From assembly GCA_023269675.1 (NCBI GenBank), contig JAHFSX010000025.1:30909-94908 (forward strand): DNA of 64,000 bases. Reading direction: 5' to 3'. Below, in pieces: positions 28,469 to 36,961 of this stretch; the first letter of the stretch is position 1; each line of letters opens with the position of its first letter. Under the pieces are notes generated by a model. That model saw nothing but the letters and a program-made list of their open reading frames with translations. It was not told the DNA's origin and ran no database searches. The stretch comes from Verrucomicrobiota bacterium. GTDB lineage: Bacteria; Verrucomicrobiota; Kiritimatiellia; RFP12; UBA1067. The position numbers were made by a program, and so were the translations under genes.

Positions 28469-29005
28469 TCATCCGCCGGCCGCTCCGATGCGGACGCGCA
28501 ACACGTCGTTGGAGATGACCGTCCGGATGGCGTCGCCGCGCTCCACGCCGTAAGGGATGCGGATGCGCTGCAGGTAGATTTTGCCGGCGGCATCGTCCTT
28601 CATCGATAACGTCAGCACGCCCGCCGCCACGGTGACGCGCACACTGCTTTCGGCGATGCCCTCGGGCAATGTGAAAAAGAGCTCGCACGTCTTGCCGTCC
28701 TCGCGCATGTCCATGGCGGGGCTCGTGGGACTCTGATCCCAGCCGGAGTCGACCATCGACCGCGCGATGGTGTTCACACGGCGGTGCTCATGCGCGACCC
28801 GCATGCCGTCGACCGGCTGCCCAGACGCCAACGGGCGGTGAAACAGGCGCATCGACGCGTCACGCGAGGGCTCCCCGGCCTGACCCAGCGTCGCACGCTC
28901 CCGGCTGTTCGAATACCACACAATGCCCAGCAGGAGAAACACCGCAACAAGCAAGAGCGCGTCAAGCCCAGCCCATAACCATTTCAAACCTGTTTTGCCT
29001 TGCAT
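28469..29005 (-). CDS. Membrane-anchored Hsp20/alpha-crystallin-like protein
   Basis: A 178-aa protein with a short cytosolic start, one membrane helix (GLDALLLVAVFLLLGIVWY, residues 13-31) and a C-terminal alpha-crystallin-like beta domain: DGKTCELFFTLPEGIAESSV, RVTVAAGVLTLSMKDD and VERGDAIRTVISNDVLRVRI. The last strand resembles the sHSP pattern, but the usual I-x-I tail is missing. The Shine-Dalgarno GGAG lies 9 nt upstream. It may protect envelope proteins; this role is inferred only. It is transcribed on the minus strand, away from the two-component pair. Confidence 0.65.
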   Translation of the reverse strand: MQGKTGLKWLWAGLDALLLVAVFLLLGIVWYSNSRERATLGQAGEPSRDASMRLFHRPLASGQPVDGMRVAHEHRRVNTIARSMVDSGWDQSPTSPAMDMREDGKTCELFFTLPEGIAESSVRVTVAAGVLTLSMKDDAAGKIYLQRIRIPYGVERGDAIRTVISNDVLRVRIGAAGG

Positions 29006-29148
29006 GTCCGCAACTCCGTTGAAGTCCGCTGTTTAAAAAGCAGAATATGTGCCAGCGGCAAGGGGCGCCTGTTACAGGTTGCCGGCAAGCGGTTACCCCT
29101 TGAAGCGGACCAGGCGAACGCATCCGCCGCGTCAGGCTGTCACGCGAA

Positions 29149-29167
29149 ACGCGACAAAATGTCGCGT
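29149..29167. promoter_or_regulatory. Palindromic operator candidate before kinase gene
   Basis: ACGCGACA-AAA-TGTCGCGT, perfect 8-bp arms. It is centred about 50 nt upstream of the predicted transcription start of the kinase promoter, a typical activator position. Confidence 0.55.
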
Positions 29168-29173
29168 CCGCGC

Positions 29174-29203
29174 TTGCTTTTCTGCGGCCCTGCGGCCTAA
29201 GAT
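29174..29203 (+). promoter_or_regulatory. Promoter for two-component operon
   Basis: TTGCTT (29174-29179), 18 nt, TAAGAT (29198-29203), with the palindrome at 29149-29167 just upstream. The kinase ATG is at 29261. Confidence 0.5.
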
Positions 29204-29260
29204 AACGCTGAACGGGGGTGCCGGAGGGTGTGCGGCACACTCCCTGCTTAGGTAAACACG

Positions 29261-30667
29261 ATGTTATGTTTCAAGCCACAGCTCAACGCTCGCGCCGGCG
29301 CGCTCAGGTTGGAGATCATCCTGCTGCTCGCGGTGTTGACCTCCGCGATCGTGGCGGGCGGCGTGCTCTTCTTTTTGAAGGGGCAGCATGACAAACGCGC
29401 GCATCTCGCGGCCACCGAGGCCGTCTTGCAGGAGGGCGAGGCGCTCCTCAACGCCATCAGCGAACTCGGCATCGCCTGTTCCACGAATCCCGCCCCGGCC
29501 GAGTGGCGTCAGTTCTCCACGGTCGTGGACAGCGCCTTCTCCGTGCGCAAGGACGTGCAGTCCATCTCCGTGTCGCGCGACGGCGTCACCGTCTTCCACC
29601 GCCAGGCGTGCGGCCTGGACAGGCCCCCCAATCCGCCCGGGTGGACGGATCCGGCGCCCAGCAAACTGGCTGAGACCGAGATGTCGCAGCGGACGCTGGA
29701 GATCGGCGGCGTGCGCCAGCCCGTCTTTGTCATCGCCCGCGAAAGCCGCCTGACCGACGGCAGCCGGGTCGTGACCGAGGCCACCTTCAAGCGCGAGGCG
29801 GTCGGCACCCAGGAAGAGACCGCGCGCACGCTGGTCTCCTCGCTCTTCACCTTCGCCGTCGCGGTGCTGATCCTCTCTTTCGCGGTCTGCGCCCTGGTGC
29901 TCATCGTGGCGGTGGCGCGTGACCGGCGGCGCGAGGTGCGGGCCCGCCAGGAGGAGCACCTCGCCTTCTCGGGCGTGCTCGCCAACGGCATCCTGCACGA
30001 CTTCCGCAACCCCATGTCCGCCGTCCGCCTCGACGCGCAGATGCTCGGCAAGGAGATGAAGCGCGCCGACGGCCCGCGCCCCGAACGCGTGCTCGACCTC
30101 TCCGAGCGCATCGCCCGCACCATGGCGCGCATGGACAAGGTGTTCCAGGAGTTCCTCTTCCTCGCCAAGCCGGCCGACGAGAAGCCCGAGAGCGTGGACA
30201 TCGAGCAGGTGGTGAGGGAGTGCGTGGACACCCTCTCCCCGCGCGTCGAGCAGGCCGGCGTCACCGTCCGGACCACGCGCCTGAGCGACCTGCCGCGCGC
30301 CGCCGCCTTCCCCTTCGCCCTGCGCCGCGCCCTCCTGAACCTGCTGATGAACGCGGTCCAGTTCGCGCCGAAGGGCAGCGAGATCACCGTCACCCTCGCC
30401 CACCACGGCGACCGCATCGTCACCGACGTGCTCGACCGCGGCCCCGGCATCCCGCCCGACAAGCGCGAAACGATCTTCGACATGTTCGTGACCGGCCGGC
30501 CCGAGGGCACCGGCCTGGGCCTCTTCCTCGCGCGCACGGCGATCCGGCGGTGCGGCGGCGACATCCAGGCGCTGGCGCGCGAAGGCGGCGGCGCCGACAT
30601 CCGCATCACCCTGCCGGCCGCTCCAAGCAGGGGCGACCCGCCCCAACACCCCACCCCTAACGCCTAA
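29261..30667 (+). CDS. Sensor histidine kinase (NtrB-like pairing)
   Basis: A 468-aa membrane sensor. The first helix (LEIILLLAVLTSAIVAGGVLFF, about 17-38) and a second (about 190-220) bracket a periplasmic domain of about 150 residues. The transmitter has the H box ILHDFRNPMSAVR with H246, the N box LLNLLMNAVQFAPKG, the G1 box DRGPGIPPD and the G2 box GTGLGLFLAR. No PAS or HAMP is obvious. It phosphorylates the NtrC-type regulator encoded 13 nt downstream. The signal is unknown; the periplasmic domain carries a few cysteines (CSTNP, QACGLD). Its Shine-Dalgarno is weak. Confidence 0.92.
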   Translation: MLCFKPQLNARAGALRLEIILLLAVLTSAIVAGGVLFFLKGQHDKRAHLAATEAVLQEGEALLNAISELGIACSTNPAPAEWRQFSTVVDSAFSVRKDVQSISVSRDGVTVFHRQACGLDRPPNPPGWTDPAPSKLAETEMSQRTLEIGGVRQPVFVIARESRLTDGSRVVTEATFKREAVGTQEETARTLVSSLFTFAVAVLILSFAVCALVLIVAVARDRRREVRARQEEHLAFSGVLANGILHDFRNPMSAVRLDAQMLGKEMKRADGPRPERVLDLSERIARTMARMDKVFQEFLFLAKPADEKPESVDIEQVVRECVDTLSPRVEQAGVTVRTTRLSDLPRAAAFPFALRRALLNLLMNAVQFAPKGSEITVTLAHHGDRIVTDVLDRGPGIPPDKRETIFDMFVTGRPEGTGLGLFLARTAIRRCGGDIQALAREGGGADIRITLPAAPSRGDPPQHPTPNA

Positions 30668-30680
30668 CTCCCCCTTTCCC

Positions 30681-32054
30681 ATGAACAACACCCCCACCCT
30701 CCTGATCATCGAAGACGATCCCGACAACGCCCGCTCGGTCGCCGAGGCGGCGGCGGATGCCGGCTTCAAAGCCGTCAGCAGCGCGACCGGCACGGCCGGC
30801 GTGGAGCTGTTCCGCCAGCAGGTGCCGGACGTGGTCCTGAGCGACCTGGTGCTGCCCGACATCGACGGCCTGGAGGTGCTCGCGCGCCTGCGCAAACTCG
30901 ACGCGGCCGTGCCGGTGATCATCATGACCGCCTACGGCTCGGTGGAGTCCGGCGTGCGCGCCATGCGCGAGGGAGCCTACGACTACGTGACCAAACCCCT
31001 CGACCTGGACGACATCCAGTCCAAGCTGCGCCGCGCCTACGAGACCTCGCGCCTGCGGCGGCAGGTCGACAAGCTTTCGCAGTCCGTGCGCGAGCGGTTC
31101 GCCTCCACCGCGATCATCGCCGAGTCGCCCGGCATGAAGGCGGTCATCTCCCAGATCGAGGCGCTGGCCGACACGGCGGCGACGATCCTGATCTGCGGCG
31201 ACAGCGGCACGGGCAAGGAGCTGGTCGCGCGCGCGCTGCACGTGGACTCCAAACGGGCGCAGGGGCCGTTCGTGGCGGTCAACTGCGGCGCGTTCGCCGA
31301 GAGCCTGCTGGAGTCCGAGCTGTTCGGCCACGAGAAGGGCTCCTTCACCGGCGCGACGGGCATCCACAAAGGCGCGTTCGAGCGCGCGGACGGCGGCACG
31401 CTCTTCCTCGACGAGATCGGCGACGCGCCGACCCCGGTGCAGGTCAAGCTGCTGCGCGCCATGGAGGAGAAGGAAATCTGCCGCGTGGGCGGCAAAGAGG
31501 TGATCAAGGTCAACGTCCGGCTCGTCTCCGCCACCAACAAGAACCTCGAGGCCATGGTCGCCGCCGGCACCTTCCGCGAAGACCTGCTCTACCGCCTCAA
31601 CGTCGTGACCCTGCGCGTGCCGCCGCTGCGCAGCCGCAGGGAGGACATCCGCCCCATGACCGACCGCTTCATCGCCCGCGCCGCGTCGGAGAACGGCAAG
31701 CACATCGCCGCCGTGCGGCCGGACTTCTACGCCGCGCTCGAGGCCTACGACTGGCCCGGCAACGTGCGCCAGCTCCGCAACATCGTGGAGTCCGCCGTGC
31801 TGCTCTCGCCCGGCGGCGTGCTCTGCGCCGACTCCGTGGCCCTGCCGGGCGGCCCCGCGCGGCAGGCCGCAGCCTCTGGCGGAACGGGCGCCTTCTCGGT
31901 CCCCGGCAACATGTCCCTGGAACAGATCGAGCGCGCCGTGCTCGAAAGCCGCCTGCAGCAGAACGACGGCAACCGCACCCTCACCGCCGACCAGCTCGGC
32001 CTCTCCCGCCGCACCATCCAGCGCAAGATCAAGGAGCACAACCTGCCGTACTGA
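30681..32054 (+). CDS. NtrC-family sigma-54 response regulator
   Basis: A 457-aa activator with three domains. The receiver has IIEDDPDN, the phospho-acceptor D55 in LSDLVLPD, IIMTAY and VTKPLD. The AAA+ domain has Walker A GDSGTGKELVARA, the sigma-54 contact loop GSFTGAT in place of GAFTGA, Walker B GGTLFLDEIGD and the R-finger region. The Fis-type HTH is at the end (LTADQLGLSRRTIQRKIKEH). It pairs with the kinase 13 nt upstream. A -24/-12 element lies about 105 nt downstream, in front of the ABC/moxR/bat gene series, so that series is its most likely target. Confidence 0.95.
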   Translation: MNNTPTLLIIEDDPDNARSVAEAAADAGFKAVSSATGTAGVELFRQQVPDVVLSDLVLPDIDGLEVLARLRKLDAAVPVIIMTAYGSVESGVRAMREGAYDYVTKPLDLDDIQSKLRRAYETSRLRRQVDKLSQSVRERFASTAIIAESPGMKAVISQIEALADTAATILICGDSGTGKELVARALHVDSKRAQGPFVAVNCGAFAESLLESELFGHEKGSFTGATGIHKGAFERADGGTLFLDEIGDAPTPVQVKLLRAMEEKEICRVGGKEVIKVNVRLVSATNKNLEAMVAAGTFREDLLYRLNVVTLRVPPLRSRREDIRPMTDRFIARAASENGKHIAAVRPDFYAALEAYDWPGNVRQLRNIVESAVLLSPGGVLCADSVALPGGPARQAAASGGTGAFSVPGNMSLEQIERAVLESRLQQNDGNRTLTADQLGLSRRTIQRKIKEHNLPY

Positions 32055-32055
32055 C

Positions 32056-32117
32056 CCGCGGCCGGACCGCGCACGCCAGTCCCGCGGCCGGCGCGAACCG
32101 TCGCGCCGAGAGGCGCG
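32056..32117. promoter_or_regulatory. Tandem CCCGCGGCCGG sites and GAGA hairpin
   Basis: Two identical 11-mers (32056-32066 and 32082-32092), each with a CCGCGG palindrome, are spaced 26 bp apart, about 95-130 bp upstream of the predicted sigma-54 transcription start. This is where enhancer sites for an NtrC-type activator are expected. A CGCGCC-GAGA-GGCGCG hairpin (32102-32117) follows and may end the regulator transcript. Confidence 0.45.
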
Positions 32118-32158
32118 GGACGCCTGGGAAGGATCTGCTGACGTGAAAATGGACACTG

Positions 32159-32174
32159 TGGCATGCAATCTGCT
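32159..32174 (+). promoter_or_regulatory. Sigma-54 (-24/-12) promoter
   Basis: TGGCATGCAATCTGCT matches TGGCACGN4TTGCW at all but two of its 12 fixed positions, and has the invariant GG-N10-GC spacing. It lies directly after the NtrC-type gene and about 100 nt before the ABC ATPase start. Confidence 0.7.
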
Positions 32175-32281
32175 AAATTCAATACTCAAACCGGTTTATC
32201 CATCGGTTGAACGTGACTTTATGTCATCCGGCCGGGCTCCGGCAGGATGTGCCGACAACCATCAACAACAGAGGAATCAGG

Positions 32282-33013
32282 ATGCTGACCGTAAGTAACC
32301 TCACGAAGAACTTCGGCTCGATCCACGCGGTGCAGGGAGTCTCCTTTACCGTGGAAAAAGGCGAGGTTCTTGGCTTTCTCGGGCCGAACGGCGCGGGAAA
32401 ATCGACCACCATGCGCATGATCACCGGCTTCATCCCCCCCACTGCGGGAACCGCCGTGATCTGCGGACACGACATCACCAAGGAACCCGTGGCCGCCAAG
32501 CGCTGCATCGGCTACCTGCCCGAGAACGCGCCAAGTTATCACACCATGACCGTGACAGATTTTCTCACCTTCATCGGCAAGATCCGCGGATTCGAAGGCG
32601 CGGAGCTGAAGGCGAAGGTCGAGGGCGCGATCGCCAAGAGCCGTCTGGAATCGGTCCGCAAGCAGACCATCGAGACCCTCTCCAAAGGCTACCGCCAGCG
32701 CACCTGCTTCGCGCAGGCCATCCTGCATGACCCGCAGGTGCTGGTCATGGACGAGCCCACGGACGGGCTGGACCCGAACCAGAAGTTCGTGGTGCGTGAG
32801 ATGATCAAGGAGATGGCCGCCGACAAGGCGATCATCGTCTCCACCCACATCCTCGAGGAGGTCGACGCCGTGTGCACGCGCGTGATCGTCATCGCCGGCG
32901 GCCAGATCGTCGCCAACGGCACGCCCGCCGAGCTGCGCGCCCGCGACCCGCAGGGACGCCTCGACCTGGTGTTCCGCAACCTGACCCTGACGGAGGCCCA
33001 AGCCCATGTCTAA
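32282..33013 (+). CDS. ABC transporter ATP-binding protein, GldA-like
   Basis: A 243-aa ATPase with Walker A GPNGAGKSTT, the Q-loop region GYLPENAPSY, signature ETLSKGYRQR, Walker B VLVMDEPTDGLD and the switch His in IVSTHILEEVD. It belongs to the group paired with ABC-2 permeases and GldG-type auxiliary proteins. ATG 32282 follows AGGAATCAGG; the upstream in-frame ATG at 32207 has no such support. The stop overlaps the next start by 8 nt, showing translational coupling. This group is linked to gliding in Bacteroidetes, but in non-gliding bacteria its cargo is unknown. Confidence 0.92.
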   Translation: MLTVSNLTKNFGSIHAVQGVSFTVEKGEVLGFLGPNGAGKSTTMRMITGFIPPTAGTAVICGHDITKEPVAAKRCIGYLPENAPSYHTMTVTDFLTFIGKIRGFEGAELKAKVEGAIAKSRLESVRKQTIETLSKGYRQRTCFAQAILHDPQVLVMDEPTDGLDPNQKFVVREMIKEMAADKAIIVSTHILEEVDAVCTRVIVIAGGQIVANGTPAELRARDPQGRLDLVFRNLTLTEAQAHV

Positions 33014-33752
33014 CGTGAAACAGATCAAAACCATTTTCCAGCGCGAATTCAAGGCCTACTTCGACTCGCCCGTGGCGTACGTCTTCCTCGTCGCCTTCCT
33101 CGTGCTGGTCGGGTTCCTCACCTTCGGCGTCACCATGTATTACGAGCGCCGCCAGGCCAACCTGACGCCGTTCTTCTTCTGGCACCCCTGGGTCTACCTG
33201 CTGCTGGTGCCGGCCGCCACGATGGGGCTGTGGGCCGAAGAGCGCCGCACCGGCACGATCGAGCTGCTGCTGACCCTGCCGGTCACGCTGGTCGAGACGC
33301 TGGTCGGCAAGTTCCTGGCGGCCTGGGCCTTCATCGGCATCGCGCTGGCGCTCACCTTCCCGGTGGTGCTGACCACCGCGTGGCTGGGCGACCCCGACTT
33401 CGGCGCCATCCTGTGCGGCTACCTCGGCTCGCTGCTGCTCTCCGGCGCCTGCGTGGCCGTGGGCGTCTTCGCCTCGGCGATCTCGCGCAGCCAGGTCATC
33501 GGCTTCGTGATCGCGCTGGCGATCTGCCTCTTCATGCTGATCATCGGGTTCGACCCCGTGATCAACGCCGTGGCCGGCTGGGGCGTTCCCGCCAACATCG
33601 TCAACGCCGTCGCCTCGTGCAGCCTGATGCAGCACTTCGACGCCATGCGCCGCGGCGTGATCGACTTCTACGACATCGGCTACTACATCGGCGTGATGGT
33701 CTTCATGCTGTCCGCCGCGCATGTGGTCACCGACAACCGCAAAGCCTCGTAA
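33006..33752 (+). CDS. ABC-2 type permease, GldF-like
   Basis: A 248-aa integral membrane protein with six hydrophobic segments. It starts MSNVKQIKTIFQREFKAYFD, the usual amphipathic lead of this permease family. The cytosolic coupling segment MGLWAEERRTGTIELLLTLP contains the E-[ER]-x-x-G-T-[IL]-E motif of ABC-2 permeases. The 8-nt overlap with the ATPase gene and the GldG-like gene downstream mark a three-part transporter. Substrate is unknown. Confidence 0.9.
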   Translation: MSNVKQIKTIFQREFKAYFDSPVAYVFLVAFLVLVGFLTFGVTMYYERRQANLTPFFFWHPWVYLLLVPAATMGLWAEERRTGTIELLLTLPVTLVETLVGKFLAAWAFIGIALALTFPVVLTTAWLGDPDFGAILCGYLGSLLLSGACVAVGVFASAISRSQVIGFVIALAICLFMLIIGFDPVINAVAGWGVPANIVNAVASCSLMQHFDAMRRGVIDFYDIGYYIGVMVFMLSAAHVVTDNRKAS

Positions 33753-33839
33753 TTCATCAAAATATGGGGCCGGAAATCAACTGCAAGCGTACCCCTGTTT
33801 CCAGTTGCGATTTTCCAGTTACTCTCAAGGAATCCCGTT

Positions 33840-35735
33840 ATGTCTGACAAAAAAACCAAAGCCTTCTCGCACATCGGCACCGGCGCCGCGGGCCTCGCGG
33901 TCCTGCTGGTGATCATCGGCGCCATCAACCTCATCATCGCCAACCTGCGCCTGCGCGTGGACCTGACCGGCGAGAAGCTCTACACGCTCTCCGCCGGCTC
34001 GAAGAAAGTGCTCGGCCAGCTGGAGAACGACGTGGTGCTCAAGTTCTACTTCAGCTCCAGCTCGGCCGAAATGCCGATGGGGCTCAAAACCTACGCCGCC
34101 CAGGTGCAGGACCTGCTCAAGGAGTACGAGATCGCGGGCAAAGGCCATGTGACGCTCGAGGCCTTCGACCCCAGGCCCGACTCGGACTCCGAGGAGTGGG
34201 CGCAGCGTTACGGCCTGGAGCCGCAGCAAACCTCGATGTTCGGCCAGCCCGTCTACTTCGGCCTCGTCGCCGTCAGCGGCGACACCCAGCAGGTCCTGCC
34301 GGGCTTCAACCCGCGCACCGAAGCGACGCTGGAATACGACATCACCCGCCTCGTCACGCGCGTGGCGTGGCCCGAGAAGCCGGTCATCGGCGTGCTGAGC
34401 AGCCTCAGCGTGCTGGGCGCCCCGCAGAACCCCATGATGATGATGCAGCAGCGCCGCCAGCCGCGCGACGAGGGCTGGGCCGCCTTCAAAGACCTGCGCA
34501 AGGACTACACCGTGCGCGAGATCAAGCCCGACGCCGAGGAGATCGAGAGCGACGTCAAGGCCCTGGTCGTCATCCACCCGAAAGACCTCGCGGACAAGAC
34601 GCTCTTCGCGATCGACCAGTTCGTGCTGCGCGGCGGCCGCCTGATCGTCTGCGTCGACCCCTTCAGCGTGGCGGACTTCGAGGCCAACCAGCAGCAGCAG
34701 AACCCGATGATGATGCAGATGGGCGGCGGCGCCGCGGGCCCCTCCACGCTCGGCAAGCTCTTCGACGCCTGGGGCGTGGGCTTCGACACCGCCAAGATCG
34801 TCGCGGACCTGAGCTGCGCCACCAAGCTCAACGCCGGCAACGGGCAGGTCGAGGACAACCCCGCCTTCCTTTCGCTCGCCGCCCCCAACATGGTCAAGGG
34901 CGACCTGCTCACCGCCCAGCTCTCGCAGGTGATGATGCCCTTCGCGGGCGCCCTCACCGACAAAGGCAGCAAGGAGATCGAGTTCACGCCGCTCATCACC
35001 TCGTCCGCCGACAACGCCTGCCTCGTGGACCAGATGAACGCGCAGTTCGGCATGAGCGCCATGCGGGCGCAGCTCAAGCCCGACGGCGTGAAGCGCGTGC
35101 TCGCGGCGCGGCTGCAGGGGGCGTTCAAAACCGCCTTCCCGAACGGCGTCGAAGGCGGCGCCACCAACAGCGCCGCGAACCACCTCACCTCCGGCACCAG
35201 CACGGTGATGATCTTTGCCGACACCGACTTCATCAACGACCGCTTCTGCGTGCAGGTCATGAACTCGCCCTTCGGCTCGGTCGCGCAGCCGATCAACGAC
35301 AACCTCACCCTCTTCGCCAACACGGTCGAGCAGTTCGCCGGACGCGAGGAGCTCATCGGGGTGCGTTCGCGCGGCCAGTTCAACCGCCCCTTCGCCAAGG
35401 TGGACCAACTGGAAGTCAAAGCCATGAAACAGTGGCAGACCGAAGAGGAACGCCTCGAGGCCGCCCTGCAGGAGACCCAGCAGCGCCTCGCCGATCTCCA
35501 GAAGCAGAAGAGCGGCAACGAGCGCCTGATCCTCTCCAAGGAGCAGCAGTCCGAGCTGGAGCAGTTCCGCAAGACCCAGGCCGAGACCCGCAAGCAGCTC
35601 AAGGAGGTCCGCAAGAGCCTCAACCGCGAGATCGAGCATCTGGGCCTCACCCTCAAAGTCGTCAACATCGCGCTGGTGCCGCTGCTCGTGATCGCCTTCG
35701 GCCTCTATCGCGGCATCCAGCGCAAAAAACGCTGA
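33840..35735 (+). CDS. GldG-like ABC auxiliary protein
   Basis: A 631-aa membrane-anchored protein. An N-terminal helix (GLAVLLVIIGAINLIIANL) is followed by LRVDLTGEKLYTLSAGSKKVL, the family's entry motif, then a large periplasmic ABC_transp_aux-type domain (about 50-500). A Gln/Glu/Lys-rich coiled coil (about 525-595) and a terminal helix (VVNIALVPLLVIAFGLYRGI) complete it. The Met/Gln-rich loops (NPMMMMQQRRQPR, NQQQQNPMMMQMGGG) are striking and occur twice. AAGGAA lies before the ATG. It is predicted to work with the preceding ATPase and permease. Confidence 0.9.
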   Translation: MSDKKTKAFSHIGTGAAGLAVLLVIIGAINLIIANLRLRVDLTGEKLYTLSAGSKKVLGQLENDVVLKFYFSSSSAEMPMGLKTYAAQVQDLLKEYEIAGKGHVTLEAFDPRPDSDSEEWAQRYGLEPQQTSMFGQPVYFGLVAVSGDTQQVLPGFNPRTEATLEYDITRLVTRVAWPEKPVIGVLSSLSVLGAPQNPMMMMQQRRQPRDEGWAAFKDLRKDYTVREIKPDAEEIESDVKALVVIHPKDLADKTLFAIDQFVLRGGRLIVCVDPFSVADFEANQQQQNPMMMQMGGGAAGPSTLGKLFDAWGVGFDTAKIVADLSCATKLNAGNGQVEDNPAFLSLAAPNMVKGDLLTAQLSQVMMPFAGALTDKGSKEIEFTPLITSSADNACLVDQMNAQFGMSAMRAQLKPDGVKRVLAARLQGAFKTAFPNGVEGGATNSAANHLTSGTSTVMIFADTDFINDRFCVQVMNSPFGSVAQPINDNLTLFANTVEQFAGREELIGVRSRGQFNRPFAKVDQLEVKAMKQWQTEEERLEAALQETQQRLADLQKQKSGNERLILSKEQQSELEQFRKTQAETRKQLKEVRKSLNREIEHLGLTLKVVNIALVPLLVIAFGLYRGIQRKKR

Positions 35736-35800
35736 ACGCACGGGCCGGCCCCTGTGCAGGCCCCCCTCCCTCCCACTTCCCCATTCAGGAGCAACTGGAC

Positions 35801-36859
35801 ATGACTACCCAAAAACTCGTCTCGCTCACCGTGGTCGCGGCCGCGCTGGCCGGCCTCGCCTATTACAGCAACACCAGCCGGAAGATGAAAACGCCGGCGC
35901 TTTCCGGCAAGCCCGTGCTCGCCGGCTTCGACCTCAGCGACGTCTCCAGGGTCGAAGCCGGTTCCGCTGCCGGCAAGAAGCTCGTGCTTGAGGGTTCCGA
36001 CACCGGCTGGACCATCAAGTCCCTCTTCGGCTACCCGGCCGACATCACCAAGATCCGCGAGCACCTGCTCGCGCTCAAGGACCTCAAGATCGGCCACGTG
36101 GCCACCGGCAAGAAGCTGGGCAGCGCCGCCCTCGTCGACCTCCAGAACGCCGCCGGCAAGTCGCTGGCGACCCTGCGCCTCGGCGAAAAACACATGCGGC
36201 CGGCCACCGGCGAAATGGAGCAGTTCGGCGGCGGGGGCTTCGCGGACGGCCGCTACGTCTCCGCCGCAGGCGCCGACACCGTCTTCCTGGTGAAGGAGAC
36301 GCTCGAGGCCTTCGACGGCGACCCGAAGAGCTGGGCCGACACCCAGATCGTCTCGCTGCCGGCCGCCGACATCACCGCCATCGAGCTCTCCGGCAAAGGC
36401 CAGACCTGCAAGCTGACCAAGAGGGACGGAGCCTGGACACTCGAAGGCCTGGCCGAGAAAGAGGAGTTCGACACCTCCAAGAGCTACGGCGTCGAGTCCG
36501 CGCTGAGCTCGCTCGCCTTCACCACCGTCGTCGATCCCGCGCTGACTGACGGCCAGCTCGGCATGACCACGGGCGCGGTTTATACGGTCACCCTCAAAAA
36601 CGGCGAGGCCTACACCGCCAAGATCGGCAACGCCCTGGACGCCGGCCCGGACCGCACCTTCAAAATCAGCGGCAGCTTCACGCCCGCCGGCACCAACGCG
36701 ACCGAGAACGCCGCCCTCGCCAAGAAGATCGAGACCTTCAACGCCAAGGCCGGCAAGTGGACCTACGTCATTCCCTCCTATAACGCGGAGAACATGACCA
36801 AGTCCCGCGCCGACCTCGTGAAGCCCAAAGAAGAGCCCAAGAAAGAAGAAGCCAAATAG
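35801..36859 (+). CDS. DUF4340 periplasmic protein
   Basis: A 352-aa protein with an N-terminal membrane anchor (MTTQKLVSLTVVAAALAGLA) and repeated beta-rich blocks typical of DUF4340: FDLSDVSRVEAGSAAGKKLV, KRDGAWTLEG and GAVYTVTLKNGEAYTAKIGN. The end is Lys/Glu-rich (KPKEEPKKEEAK). It is often found downstream of GldG-like genes and is presumed to be a periplasmic partner of that ABC system. ATG 35801 follows CAGGAGCAACTGGAC. A longer open frame from 34196 is only an extension through the GldG gene in another frame. Confidence 0.88.
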   Translation: MTTQKLVSLTVVAAALAGLAYYSNTSRKMKTPALSGKPVLAGFDLSDVSRVEAGSAAGKKLVLEGSDTGWTIKSLFGYPADITKIREHLLALKDLKIGHVATGKKLGSAALVDLQNAAGKSLATLRLGEKHMRPATGEMEQFGGGGFADGRYVSAAGADTVFLVKETLEAFDGDPKSWADTQIVSLPAADITAIELSGKGQTCKLTKRDGAWTLEGLAEKEEFDTSKSYGVESALSSLAFTTVVDPALTDGQLGMTTGAVYTVTLKNGEAYTAKIGNALDAGPDRTFKISGSFTPAGTNATENAALAKKIETFNAKAGKWTYVIPSYNAENMTKSRADLVKPKEEPKKEEAK

Positions 36860-36860
36860 C

Positions 36861-36944
36861 TCATTAGTGCGTTAGTTCATTAGTGCATGAGCCTGAAGCC
36901 GCTCCCCTGATTGAACTAATGCACTAACGAACTAATGAACCAAC
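36861..36944. repeat. CATTAGTGC-type oligomer inverted pair
   Basis: The left arm tcattagtgcgttagttc repeats a (c)ATTAGT(g/t)(c) unit; the right arm (36912-36944) gives the opposite orientation, gaactaatgcactaacg. The pair fills the gap between DUF4340 and moxR and could fold into one long hairpin. Confidence 0.8.
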
Positions 36945-36961
36945 GAACTCGAGAGTTAATT

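Noticed and set aside
33825..35741. 638-codon minus-strand frame opposite the GldG-like gene
   Set aside because: The plus-strand frame matches GldG throughout; the minus frame is low-complexity (Leu/Glu/Gly-rich) and recognisably a shadow.
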